64,000 nucleotides of DNA, taken from NCBI GenBank assembly GCA_002336895.1, contig DDFC01000020.1:292174-356173 (forward strand). Direction: 5' to 3'. Made by a program: the position numbers and the translations under genes. Below the pieces are notes generated by a model. That model was not told the DNA's origin. It made no database searches and saw only the letters and a list, made by a program, of their open reading frames with translations. Source of the stretch: Verrucomicrobiaceae bacterium UBA1938. Lineage in GTDB: Bacteria > Verrucomicrobiota > Verrucomicrobiia > Verrucomicrobiales > Verrucomicrobiaceae. Positions 6,943-15,259 of the stretch are shown one piece after another; position 1 is the first letter of the stretch, and every line of letters starts with the position of its first letter.

Positions 6943-8187
6943 TTAGAACTTCTTGATCAGCAGGGCGGCGTTGTGGCCGCCGAAGCCGAAGGAGTTGCTC
7001 AATGCGGCTTCCACCTTGGCAGGGCGTGCGGTGTTTGGCACGATGTCCACGTCCACTTCGGGGTCGAGGTTTTCGACGTTGATCGTGGGAGGGATCACCT
7101 GGTCCTTGATGGCCATGACGGAGGCGATGAGCTCCACGCCGCCGGCTGCGCCGAGGAGGTGGCCGGTCATCGATTTGGTGCCGGAGACGAGCAGGCCCTT
7201 GGTGGCGTAGTCGCCAAAGGTGCGCTTGATGGCGCGCAGCTCGCACAGGTCGCCCACCGGGGTGGAGGTGGCGTGTGCGTTGATGTAGTGCACGTCAGTG
7301 GTGTTCATCTTGGCGTGGCGCAGGGCCATCTCCATGCACTTGGCGGCGCCCAGGCCTTCCGGATGCGGGGAGGTGAGGTGGTAAGCGTCTGCCGTGGCAC
7401 CGTAACCGGCCAGCTCGGCGTAGATCGTGGCTCCGCGCTTCTTGGCGTGTTCGAGTTCTTCGATCACCACCACACCGGCGCCCTCGCCCATCACAAAGCC
7501 GTCGCGGTCCTTGTCCCAGGGGCGGGAGGCGCGTTCGGGCTCATCATTACGGAGGCTCAGAGCCCTCATGTTGGCAAAGCCAGCCAGGCCGCAGGGGCGG
7601 ATGGAGGCCTCGGCACCACCGGCGATCATCACGTCGGCATCGCCAAATTTGATCATGCGCCAGGCTTCCCCGATGTTGTTGTTGGAGGTGGCGCAGGCGG
7701 TCACGATGACCATGTTTGGCCCCATGAATCCGTACTCCGCCGCGATCATGCCGCTGGCGATGTTGGTGATCATCATTGGGATCAGGAAAGGGGAGACGCG
7801 GTTCGGGCCCTTGTTCAGCAGGATCTCATACTGGGTCTCGATGGTGCTGAGACCGCCGATGCCGCTGCCCACCATCACGCCCACGCGGTGGGGGTCCAGG
7901 CTGTCGGGGTTGAGGCCGGCGTCCTTGGCTGCCATCTTGGAGGCGGCCATGGCAAACTGGAAGTAACGGTCCGCACGGCGGGCGTCCTTGTGATTGTTGT
8001 AAAAGGGCGTGGGGTCAAAGTCCACCACCTCACCGGCGATCTTGCAGTCGTACTTCTCAGTGTCCATCGACTGGATGCGGCGGATGCCGCTCTTGCCGGC
8101 CACGAGGTTTTTCCAAAAGTCATCCTTGTTGTTGCCGTTCGGGGCGATGGCTCCCATGCCGGTGATGACTACGCGACGTTCGCTCAT
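6943..8187 (-). CDS. fabF: Beta-ketoacyl-ACP synthase II
   Basis: A 414-residue condensing enzyme that elongates acyl-ACP with malonyl-ACP in fatty-acid synthesis. It shows the thiolase-fold catalytic triad: Cys in VTACATSNNNIG, His in INAHATSTPVGD and His in GHLLGAAGG, and the C-terminal NSFGFGGHNA. The residues after the catalytic Cys are SNNN rather than the common GAHN. No acpP or fabD adjoins it, and it has its own strong terminator, so it is probably monocistronic. It is divergent from lolA. Confidence 0.96.
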   Translation of the reverse strand: MSERRVVITGMGAIAPNGNNKDDFWKNLVAGKSGIRRIQSMDTEKYDCKIAGEVVDFDPTPFYNNHKDARRADRYFQFAMAASKMAAKDAGLNPDSLDPHRVGVMVGSGIGGLSTIETQYEILLNKGPNRVSPFLIPMMITNIASGMIAAEYGFMGPNMVIVTACATSNNNIGEAWRMIKFGDADVMIAGGAEASIRPCGLAGFANMRALSLRNDEPERASRPWDKDRDGFVMGEGAGVVVIEELEHAKKRGATIYAELAGYGATADAYHLTSPHPEGLGAAKCMEMALRHAKMNTTDVHYINAHATSTPVGDLCELRAIKRTFGDYATKGLLVSGTKSMTGHLLGAAGGVELIASVMAIKDQVIPPTINVENLDPEVDVDIVPNTARPAKVEAALSNSFGFGGHNAALLIKKF

Positions 8188-8304
8188 GTGTTTAATTTAG
8201 GGGTTGGAGTGAAGGGTCAGAGAACACGATTTGCACGGGGGGGCAAGGGAAATCATGGCGGCGAAGTGCTTGAGCCCGGGGCGATTTGGGTGTCTGGCTG
8301 TGGG

Positions 8305-8937
8305 GTGATTCGTCTGCTGATCATCTTTGTCTCCACCTTTCTGCTGTCCCTGTCTGTCCTCGCGACGCCGGATTCTTCCTCCATCCCGCCGGTGATGCAG
8401 GCCTGGATGGCGGCGCAGAAGGACATCGGCAGCATCAAGGTGGCCTTCCAGCAGACCCGCACGACACCCGCTCTCAAGGAGCCTGTGCGCACCAGCGGCC
8501 GCTTCTGGCGCATGGCGGACGGGCGCTTTCGCCTGGAGCTGGGAGCGCCTGCTGCCTCGACGCTGATCTTTGACAAGGAGTCAGTGCATCTGAAGGAGAG
8601 CCCCGAGGAGCCCTGGCAGACCCTGAAGTCCGACGACAGCCGCGTGCGCATGTGGATGAAATTTCTGAGCGGGCGGGAGATGGATGTGGAGTCTCTGACG
8701 AACAATTTCACACTCAAGATCACGCAGCAGGAGCCCGGCTACACCACGGTGGCCATGGTGCCGCGCCCGCTGCTGATCAAAAAATACCTGCGCCAGCTGG
8801 ACATGCAGATCGATCCCGGCGGCAGGCGGCTGCTAGGCTTTCGAGTGGTGCAGGGAGATGGATCCACCCTGCTGCTGAACTTTGGTCCGCCGGAAAAGCT
8901 GGGTGGTGATTTGGATCAACTCTTTCATCCTCAATGA
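8305..8937 (+). CDS. lolA: LolA-like outer-membrane lipoprotein carrier
   Basis: A 210-residue protein starting at GTG 8305 with a clear signal peptide (IRLLIIFVSTFLLSLSVLA). The mature part has the LolA pattern: VAFQQTRTTPALKEP, then SGRFWRMADGRFRLELG, strands through the middle and a late IDPGGRRLLGFRV. LolA accepts lipoproteins released by LolCDE in the periplasm and carries them to the outer membrane. A longer in-frame reading extends back through fabF on the opposite strand, but this is a shadow. It precedes the VWA-like gene by 66 nt. Confidence 0.75.
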   Translation: MIRLLIIFVSTFLLSLSVLATPDSSSIPPVMQAWMAAQKDIGSIKVAFQQTRTTPALKEPVRTSGRFWRMADGRFRLELGAPAASTLIFDKESVHLKESPEEPWQTLKSDDSRVRMWMKFLSGREMDVESLTNNFTLKITQQEPGYTTVAMVPRPLLIKKYLRQLDMQIDPGGRRLLGFRVVQGDGSTLLLNFGPPEKLGGDLDQLFHPQ

Positions 8938-9003
8938 TGAACGAGGGGTCTGAAAAATAGCCGAAGAAAGGGCGGGCGGGCCCGTTAAGACCGGGATACC
9001 GCC

Positions 9004-10200
9004 ATGGATCCAACCCGCGAGATACCCGAGTCCGAGGATGGATCATCGACAGATGCCGTGCTGCATGAGGTTCCCGAGCCCAGAGTGGTGAAACCCTACA
9101 GGCAGCCGAACCGTCTGGTGCGGCTGTGGCGCTCTGTGGGTGGCGGATCGCTGACGCTGAGCATCCTGTTTCATGTGGGGCTGGTCGTGGCGGCGGGGTT
9201 CATCGTGTTTGCCACCAAGGCGTATGAAAAGCAGATCGACTTCCTGCCCGGCGGCGGCACGCAGCAGGGGGCGCAGGCCTCCGCCGAGCTCTCCCACAAG
9301 GTGCAGATGAAGCGCCAGCAGAAGGTGCAGAAAGCCATGCCGCAGCAGCGGCTGATCTCCACCAGCATCGATGCTGCGCTGACTCTCCCAGAAGCCCCGC
9401 CTGCCGTGCTGGACATGCCGGATTTTTCCTCCCTGGCTGGTGGTGACAAACTGGGAAGCAGCGGCCTCGGCATCGGTGGCGCGGGCGGGGGTTTTGGCAA
9501 TGGCGTCGGCATGGGGGCCATGTCTGGCCGCACCTTCAAGCCGCTCATGATGTTTGGCAAAGAGCTCAAGGACACGCGCAAGATCGCCGTGGTGATGGAT
9601 GTCTCCCGCTCCATGACCAAGTTTCTCCCGCTGGTGGCCAAGGAGCTGGACAAGGTGGCCTTTGGCAGCCCGCTGGTGCTCTACTTTGGCTGCGGGCTGG
9701 TGAAGCCGAAAGAGAAGATCGACGACGACATCAATCCGGTGAGCAGCGACAAATTCCGCACCTTCTGGCAGGTCTGGGAAGGCAAGACCCCGCTCAAGCT
9801 CTCCAAGGAGGAACGCAAGAACCTCAAGTATGATCCCGCCAAGCCGATGCCGCTGGAGGCCATCTATGACATGATGAGCAAGCGCCGGAACACCTGGTTT
9901 GTGGAGTTCAACGGCATCACCTACGCATCAACAGCGCTCATGTCGAAGGAGGTCATGGAAGCGGACACCATCTACTGGTTTGCCGACTTCATGGACAAGG
10001 TGGAGTCCGAGCAGATGGAGCAGGTGCTGAAGACGCTCAAGAAGCGCAAGCAGAAGCTCTACATCCACGCCTCGAGGGAGGGCCGCTCTTTTGCCCAGGT
10101 GCGCGACGAACTCGTGCTCCCCTCCGGCGGCGAGGTCATTCAGACGCAGTCTGAAGAGACGCCGAAGAAGAAGGAGAAGGACAAGATCGCGGCGCAGTAG
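9004..10200 (+). CDS. Membrane protein with von Willebrand A-like domain
   Basis: A 398-residue protein. A soluble N-terminus is followed by one membrane helix near residues 48-72 (LSILFHVGLVVAAGFIVF), a basic Gln-rich segment, and a Gly-rich linker around 155-175. From about 190 it reads KIAVVMDVSRSMTKFL, a MIDAS-like DxSxS motif (199-203), as in VWA domains. The orientation suggests a periplasmic VWA domain held by one helix. Its role is unknown. It may be cotranscribed with lolA and take part in envelope trafficking, but no partner such as an AAA ATPase lies nearby. Confidence 0.7.
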   Translation: MDPTREIPESEDGSSTDAVLHEVPEPRVVKPYRQPNRLVRLWRSVGGGSLTLSILFHVGLVVAAGFIVFATKAYEKQIDFLPGGGTQQGAQASAELSHKVQMKRQQKVQKAMPQQRLISTSIDAALTLPEAPPAVLDMPDFSSLAGGDKLGSSGLGIGGAGGGFGNGVGMGAMSGRTFKPLMMFGKELKDTRKIAVVMDVSRSMTKFLPLVAKELDKVAFGSPLVLYFGCGLVKPKEKIDDDINPVSSDKFRTFWQVWEGKTPLKLSKEERKNLKYDPAKPMPLEAIYDMMSKRRNTWFVEFNGITYASTALMSKEVMEADTIYWFADFMDKVESEQMEQVLKTLKKRKQKLYIHASREGRSFAQVRDELVLPSGGEVIQTQSEETPKKKEKDKIAAQ

Positions 10201-10244
10201 CTGCTGAGGCGCAGACCAGATCCGACGAAAGGCGGAATTGTTGA

Positions 10245-10694
10245 TCAAGAGTCGTGAGTGGCATCCTGCGAATGGCTGGCGTGCCACTCCCAGTAGTCGC
10301 AGTAGTTCCGCCAGCGAAGGTCTGTGCGGGGAACCCAAAACAAGCCGGTGGGAATCCCTGTGGGAGCCATGAATTCGTCGTAGATGCAAAGGCCTGACCC
10401 GAGTTCGATGAGAAGTCCGTCGGTGGCGTCGCCTTCTTTGTCGATTTCCACATGAACCGCCTTGATGGGCGAGTTCAGGATGGGCAGAGCTTCGTCAATC
10501 TTTTCATAGCCCGTCAGGTCAACCTCGCCTCGATAAAACCGGTTGAATCCCAGCGGCGGAAAGAAGCACAGCCCGGTTTCCAGCGTGGGATAAGACCGCG
10601 TGTAATTGAGATCATCAGGAAGAGCCTCGTACTTCACGTGCATCGCCACGATGCGATGGCCGATGATCTCCTCTCTGCAGAGCCAGTCGCTCAT
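10245..10694 (-). CDS. Hypothetical protein
   Basis: A 149-residue soluble protein with many aromatic residues and no membrane segment or signal peptide. I do not recognise the family. It contains LETGLCFFPPLGFNRFYRG and a C-terminal tryptophan-rich tail (RWRNYCDYWEWH). It ends facing the VWA-like gene and starts 12 nt after the ispA stop codon on the same strand, so it may be the last gene of that transcript. Confidence 0.6.
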   Translation of the reverse strand: MSDWLCREEIIGHRIVAMHVKYEALPDDLNYTRSYPTLETGLCFFPPLGFNRFYRGEVDLTGYEKIDEALPILNSPIKAVHVEIDKEGDATDGLLIELGSGLCIYDEFMAPTGIPTGLFWVPRTDLRWRNYCDYWEWHASHSQDATHDS

Positions 10695-10705
10695 GACTTC
10701 ATGGT

Positions 10706-11590
10706 CTAATAATCCCGGTTCAGAAGGTAGTCCGCGAGCTGGCGCAATCTGACGGCGGAATCTCCAAACACATCGAGTGCGCGGCTGGCGGCTTCGGTGA
10801 GGCGGTGGGCTTCGGCGCGGGAGGCGTCCAGGCCCATCAGCGCGGGGTAGGTGCTTTTTTCCGCCTCCACATCCTTGCCGGCGCTCTTGCCGAGTTTCTC
10901 GCTGGTCTGGGTCACGTCCAGGATGTCGTCAATGATCTGGAAGGCCAGGCCGGTGGCCATGCCGAAATCATGCAGCGCCTGCATCTGCTCCTCGCTGGCA
11001 TTGGCGCTCATGGCACCGAGTCTCACGCTGGTGGTCAGCAGGGCGGCGGTCTTGCCTTCATGGATGAAGCGCAGGTCTTCGAGCGGGAGCTTTTTGCCCT
11101 CGCCTTCCAGATCGGCCACCTGGCCGCCCACGAGGTGCAGGCTGCCTGCGGTGCGGGCAAGCTCCAGCACCATCACCGCGACCGGATGCAACGGCGCGAT
11201 GGGCGTGCGGGTGACGAGCTCAAAGGCCAGCGCCTGCAGCGCGTCACCGGCCAGCAGCGCCATGGCCTCGCCATAGACTTTGTGGCAGGTGGGCACGCCG
11301 CGGCGCATGTCGTCATCATCCATGCAGGGCAGGTCATCGTGAATGAGAGAGTAGGTGTGCAGGCACTCGACCGCGCAGGCATTGTAGATCGCGTCATCGA
11401 TGGAGCCGCCGCAGGCCTCAGCCGCTGCGAGGCAGAGGATGGGGCGCAGCCTCTTGCCACCTGCAAACATGCTGTGTCGCATGGCCTTGTGCAGAGTGGC
11501 CGGGCGGGTGTCGGCATCAGGGATGAGGCGGTTCAGCGCGGCATCCACAAACTGGCAGCGCTGGGAGAGGTATTCTTTGAGGTCGGACAT
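10706..11590 (-). CDS. ispA: Polyprenyl (farnesyl/geranylgeranyl) diphosphate synthase
   Basis: A 294-residue trans-prenyltransferase that condenses dimethylallyl or longer allylic diphosphates with isopentenyl diphosphate. It has the substrate motif GGKRLRP, the first aspartate-rich motif HDDLPCMDDDDMRRG, in which DDxxxxD is the form typical of bacterial short-chain enzymes, and the second motif QIIDDILDVT. The KAxxxD-like FKxxxK region is present as KSAGKDVEAEKSTY. Length and motifs fit an IspA-type farnesyl or geranylgeranyl synthase; chain length cannot be read safely. It probably supplies precursors for quinones, undecaprenyl phosphate or terpenoids. Confidence 0.93.
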   Translation of the reverse strand: MSDLKEYLSQRCQFVDAALNRLIPDADTRPATLHKAMRHSMFAGGKRLRPILCLAAAEACGGSIDDAIYNACAVECLHTYSLIHDDLPCMDDDDMRRGVPTCHKVYGEAMALLAGDALQALAFELVTRTPIAPLHPVAVMVLELARTAGSLHLVGGQVADLEGEGKKLPLEDLRFIHEGKTAALLTTSVRLGAMSANASEEQMQALHDFGMATGLAFQIIDDILDVTQTSEKLGKSAGKDVEAEKSTYPALMGLDASRAEAHRLTEAASRALDVFGDSAVRLRQLADYLLNRDY

Positions 11591-11804
11591 GAAAGGGTAT
11601 TTTGAAGCCCCGAGTCCGCCTCAATTCAAGCGGGGATTGCAGGCTACGAATTTACTGAAGGATTGATTGAACGGACTTCATGGTATTTATGTCCCTTGGT
11701 AAAAAATAAGTTCATGAAGCATCTGCAGGAGTTGAGTTGTTTAAGGCAGGTTTCTACTGCAGTGCCATGCTCAATAACAGCAGACGCAAGCCGGGCTTCG
11801 TCAG

Positions 11805-11820
11805 CATGACTTAAGTCATG
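11805..11820. promoter_or_regulatory. 16-bp perfect palindrome upstream of a two-component pair
   Basis: CATGACTTAAGTCATG is fully self-complementary. It lies 53 bp upstream of the histidine kinase start within an AT-richer intergenic stretch (11591-11873) that holds no other clear feature. It is a candidate operator for the cognate NarL-type regulator. Confidence 0.4.
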
Positions 11821-11873
11821 AACTGCTAGGAATATTAGCGGATGAGGGAAATCTGTGAAAGTTAACGGCCTGC

Positions 11874-13172
11874 ATGGTCTCAAAAGAGGTGTCAAAAAAA
11901 TCGGATCAACGAGTCACTAAGGAAGAAGGAGCGCGTCATGAAGGAAAGTTCCTCTCAGCCCGGTGGATGGTTTGCGTTGCCAGTGCGATTTTGACATGGA
12001 TCAGCCTGATGCCGGTGGTCTGGATCGACTGGCTGCTGGTAGGCAGGAGAATGATCTGGGAAGCGGTGCTGCTCGGCGTGTGCGGTCTGACGGTTTTTGG
12101 CTGGAATCTGCACCATCTCAGGCTGATGCTGCATAATGTTTTTTCAGAAAATAGTCTAGGGGAGGTGGGTGGGAATGGTGCGGTCAGACTCGCGAAAGTA
12201 TTCGGGGTGCAGATTGTGCTGGCCGCTGCATGCACTCATCTGGCAGGGGCTTGCAACCCTATCGGGATGCAGCAGTGGTTTTGGATGCCAACGGCGGGTT
12301 TTGCTGGAGTGCTTTTGAGGAGGCGGGTGCACATGATCCTGGTGCTGATCGGGACTTTGTTTGTCTCCACAGCGCATGAAAATGCCGTGCGCGGCCAGCA
12401 GTCGGCTCTCTTCTGGATGTGCGGCCAGATTACCACGAGCGTGTTCATCATGGGCTGTGCTTTTGCGATGACGCAGGTCTCGCGGCAGCGTCTCAGCGTG
12501 GCGCGTGTGGCTGATGAACTGCGAACAGCCAACGCGCGGCTGGAACTGCAGGCGGATCATGCGGCGGTCAATGCCGTGGAGCAGGAGCGCAGCCGGCTGG
12601 CCCGTGAGATTCATGATGCGGTGGGGCACAGCTTTACCGTGGTGGGCGCCCAGCTGGATGTGGCGGAGGCGCTGATGCACGAGTCTCCCGCCCAGGCCCT
12701 GGATTCGATCCAGAAAGCGCAGCGCAGCAGCCGGGAGGGGCTGGCGGAGATCAGGCGCTCCATTACGAACCTGCGCAGCGCGGCACCGGCGGAGCGCACG
12801 CTGGTGGAGAGCCTCACTTCTCTGATCACTGCCGCAGAACGGCCGGGGCTGAAGCTGGTGCTGCAGCAGTCTGGGAAATCGCGTTCTCTTCCGGCGCTGG
12901 TGGAGATGTCCTTGTACCGCTGCGCGCAGGAGGGCATCACGAATGCCTGCCGCCATTCCGGCGGCTCTGAAATCGCGGTGCATCTCGACTTTACCTCTGA
13001 TGATCGAGTGTCCCTGAGCGTGACGGACAACGGCCGTGGCTTCAGCAAGATACCGGAGAGCGGGCATGGACTGAGCGGCCTGCGTGAACGCGCGCTGCTG
13101 CTCAATGGTGAGTTTTTCGCAGGAACCGATCTGCAAGGCGGAGGCTACTGCCGCATGGTCATACCAGCATGA
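11874..13172 (+). CDS. NarL-type sensor histidine kinase
   Basis: A 432-residue membrane kinase. Several hydrophobic segments lie between about 30 and 215, with no recognisable periplasmic sensor domain, so it may sense within the membrane. A short coiled-coil leads to the HisKA_3 dimerisation box (SRLAREIHDAVGHSFTVV), whose His is the phosphoacceptor. The C-terminal HATPase has an N box (QEGITNACRHSGGSE) and a G box (SVTDNGRGF, then GHGLSGLRERA). The input signal is unknown. The next gene, 4 nt after the stop codon, is its probable response regulator. Confidence 0.9.
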   Translation: MVSKEVSKKSDQRVTKEEGARHEGKFLSARWMVCVASAILTWISLMPVVWIDWLLVGRRMIWEAVLLGVCGLTVFGWNLHHLRLMLHNVFSENSLGEVGGNGAVRLAKVFGVQIVLAAACTHLAGACNPIGMQQWFWMPTAGFAGVLLRRRVHMILVLIGTLFVSTAHENAVRGQQSALFWMCGQITTSVFIMGCAFAMTQVSRQRLSVARVADELRTANARLELQADHAAVNAVEQERSRLAREIHDAVGHSFTVVGAQLDVAEALMHESPAQALDSIQKAQRSSREGLAEIRRSITNLRSAAPAERTLVESLTSLITAAERPGLKLVLQQSGKSRSLPALVEMSLYRCAQEGITNACRHSGGSEIAVHLDFTSDDRVSLSVTDNGRGFSKIPESGHGLSGLRERALLLNGEFFAGTDLQGGGYCRMVIPA

Positions 13173-13176
13173 TCCT

Positions 13177-13839
13177 ATGACCACACGCATCAAAACCCTT
13201 CTCGTGGACGACCAGGCGCCTTTTCGCGAGGCCATGCTCCAGCTTCTGGGGCTGGACGGCCGGGTGGAAGTGGTGGCCGTGGCGGCGGATGGGGAGGAAG
13301 CGCTGCGGCTGACCGCCGAGCACCAGCCACATGTGGTGCTGATGGATCTGCGCATGCCGGTCATGGACGGAGCTGAGGCCACGCGCCGCCTCCGAGCCGA
13401 GCACCCCGAAGTGCGTGTGCTGATGCTGACCATTTTCGATCAGGAGGAAGATGTGTTTGAGGCGCTGCGTGCAGGCGCCTGCGGCTACGTGCTGAAAAAC
13501 ACCCCGGCTGATCAGCTGGTGGATGCCATCCGCACGGTCGCCAAAGGCCAGACCTACCTGCACCCGTCCGTGGCCACGCATGTGGTGGCGGAGTTCAACC
13601 GCCTCTCCCAGCCCAGCCCGCTGAGCAGCGAGGAGCTGCGCATCGCCAGCCAGCTCTCCCAGCGTGAGGAGGAGATCCTGCGGCATTTGGTGCGCGGCAT
13701 GAGCAACAAGGAGATCGCCACAGCCCTGTGCCTGACAGAAGGCACGGTGAAAAACTACATGAGCCGCATTCTGGACAAGCTGCAGGTGCCCGACCGAACC
13801 AGCGCCGCCCTCATGGCGCGCACGCTGGGGCTGGGGTGA
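13177..13839 (+). CDS. NarL/LuxR-family response regulator
   Basis: A 220-residue regulator with an N-terminal receiver domain and C-terminal LuxR helix-turn-helix. Asp57 (VVLMDLRMP) is the likely phosphoacceptor, with acidic residues D11/D12 and Lys in YVLKN. The C-terminal domain reads LSQREEEILRHLVRGMSNKEIA followed by TEGTVKNYMSRILDKL, a classic LuxR motif. ATG 13177 lies 4 nt after the kinase stop codon. Targets are unknown; the palindrome at 11805 suggests autoregulation. Confidence 0.93.
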   Translation: MTTRIKTLLVDDQAPFREAMLQLLGLDGRVEVVAVAADGEEALRLTAEHQPHVVLMDLRMPVMDGAEATRRLRAEHPEVRVLMLTIFDQEEDVFEALRAGACGYVLKNTPADQLVDAIRTVAKGQTYLHPSVATHVVAEFNRLSQPSPLSSEELRIASQLSQREEEILRHLVRGMSNKEIATALCLTEGTVKNYMSRILDKLQVPDRTSAALMARTLGLG

Positions 13840-13840
13840 G

Positions 13841-15121
13841 CTAGCGCGTCAGCAGCTCCTCGCCGCGATACACCACGCGCTCCACCATGCCCTGAAGCGT
13901 CTGGTCGAGGAAGGGCGTGTTGCTGCTCTTCGACTTCATGAAGGCACGGCTGAAGGTGGTGGTGCGGGCGGGATTGAAGACGATGAACTCGGCGGTGCCG
14001 CCTTCCTTCACCGGCACGGGGGGCAGCTTCATCAGGCGGCGGGGCTCGGCGCTGCAGCACTTTACGATGTGCTGCCAGTTCAGGAGGTCCTTGGAGATGT
14101 AGCGGTCGTAAAGGGAGACAAGGGCGGTTTCCAGACCGGTGATGCCGAAGGGCGCGCTGGCAAAGTCCTGGTTCTTTTCAAAGGGGGTGTGCGGCGCGTG
14201 ATCCGTGGCGATGGCGTCGAACCACCCGTCCTTGAGTCCCTGAAGCAGAGCGGCGTTGTCCTCCGGCGTGCGCAGCGGGGGATTCATCTTGTAGTGCGTG
14301 TCGTAGTCGCCGATGTGCTCATGGTTGAACATGAGATGATGCGGCGCCACCTCGCAGGTGACGCGGATGCCGCGGTCCTTGGCGCGCTTGATCGTGCTCA
14401 TGCCCTCGATGGTGGTCACATGCTGGATATGCAGATGCACGCCGGTGTATTCCGCCAGGCGGATGTCGCGGGTGATGCAGATCTCCTCGCTGATGCTGGG
14501 GATGCCGGGCAGGCCGAGCGCGTAGCTGATCTTGCCCTCGTGCATGCAACCCTTGCCGCTGAGAGCCTTGAGCTCGCAGTGGCTGGCGATCATCAGCTCG
14601 TAATCACGTGCGTATTCCATGGCACGGCGCAGCACCTGGGGATTGTCCACAGCGTAGCCGTCATCGGTGAGCATGACACAGCCTGCGGCCTTCATGCCGG
14701 CGATGCCCGCCAGCTCCTCGCCCTTGCGGCCCTTGGTGATGGCGCCGCTGGTGTAGATGCCGGGGCCGATGCGTGTGCGGCGGGCGCTTTCCAGCACGCT
14801 GCGCACCACGCCTGCGTTGTCGATGGCGGGGGAGGTGTTGGGCATCATGACAAAGCCGGTGACGCCGCCATTGATCGCGGCCTCCGCGCAGGTGGCGATG
14901 TTTTCCTTGTCGTCCTGGCCGGGCTCGCGGGCATGCACGTGGATGTCAAACAGGCCGGGAAGCAGGATGCGGCCTGTGCAGTCGATGATCTCCGCATTTT
15001 CCACCCCGCTGATACCTGCCGCCACGCCGATGATCCGATCTCCCTCGACGAGCACGTCGGCGGTCTGGAGCTGGGGGCGGTCTTCGCTGGCGATCCGGGC
15101 GTTGCGGTAGAGGCGTTTCAT
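13841..15121 (-). CDS. pyrC: Dihydroorotase
   Basis: A 426-residue class I dihydroorotase of the amidohydrolase superfamily, catalysing ring closure of carbamoyl aspartate to dihydroorotate in pyrimidine synthesis. The metal-binding HVHAREPGQDDKE, VMMPNTSPAIDN, HCELKALS, HIQHVTT and IATDHAPHT motifs are all present. An unrelated hydantoinase or allantoinase would differ in the PNT and substrate loop. No pyrB adjoins it. It converges on the response regulator with a one-base gap. Confidence 0.92.
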   Translation of the reverse strand: MKRLYRNARIASEDRPQLQTADVLVEGDRIIGVAAGISGVENAEIIDCTGRILLPGLFDIHVHAREPGQDDKENIATCAEAAINGGVTGFVMMPNTSPAIDNAGVVRSVLESARRTRIGPGIYTSGAITKGRKGEELAGIAGMKAAGCVMLTDDGYAVDNPQVLRRAMEYARDYELMIASHCELKALSGKGCMHEGKISYALGLPGIPSISEEICITRDIRLAEYTGVHLHIQHVTTIEGMSTIKRAKDRGIRVTCEVAPHHLMFNHEHIGDYDTHYKMNPPLRTPEDNAALLQGLKDGWFDAIATDHAPHTPFEKNQDFASAPFGITGLETALVSLYDRYISKDLLNWQHIVKCCSAEPRRLMKLPPVPVKEGGTAEFIVFNPARTTTFSRAFMKSKSSNTPFLDQTLQGMVERVVYRGEELLTR

Positions 15122-15205
15122 GAAGCCATGATGTCAGTCAGGTTTTCAGCCTGTGCAAGCCTGTGAAATGAGTTCGTGGGCCACAGGGAGGACATATCCA
15201 AGTGA

Positions 15206-15225
15206 TGCAGGCACTCTTGCCTGCA
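15206..15225. repeat. Extragenic hairpin
   Basis: TGCAGGC (15206-15212) and GCCTGCA (15219-15225) flank a 6-nt ACTCTT loop. It sits 35 bp downstream of the FG-GAP gene in the 138-bp gap before pyrC. It lacks a U tract in either direction. It could be a repetitive extragenic palindrome or a weak terminator. Confidence 0.4.
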
Positions 15226-15259
15226 AAACGAGCATCTCGGACCATTCATAGCAGGCAAA

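Noticed and set aside
6922..8304. A long plus-strand extension upstream of lolA
   Set aside because: It is antisense to fabF; lolA gets a good signal peptide only from GTG 8305.
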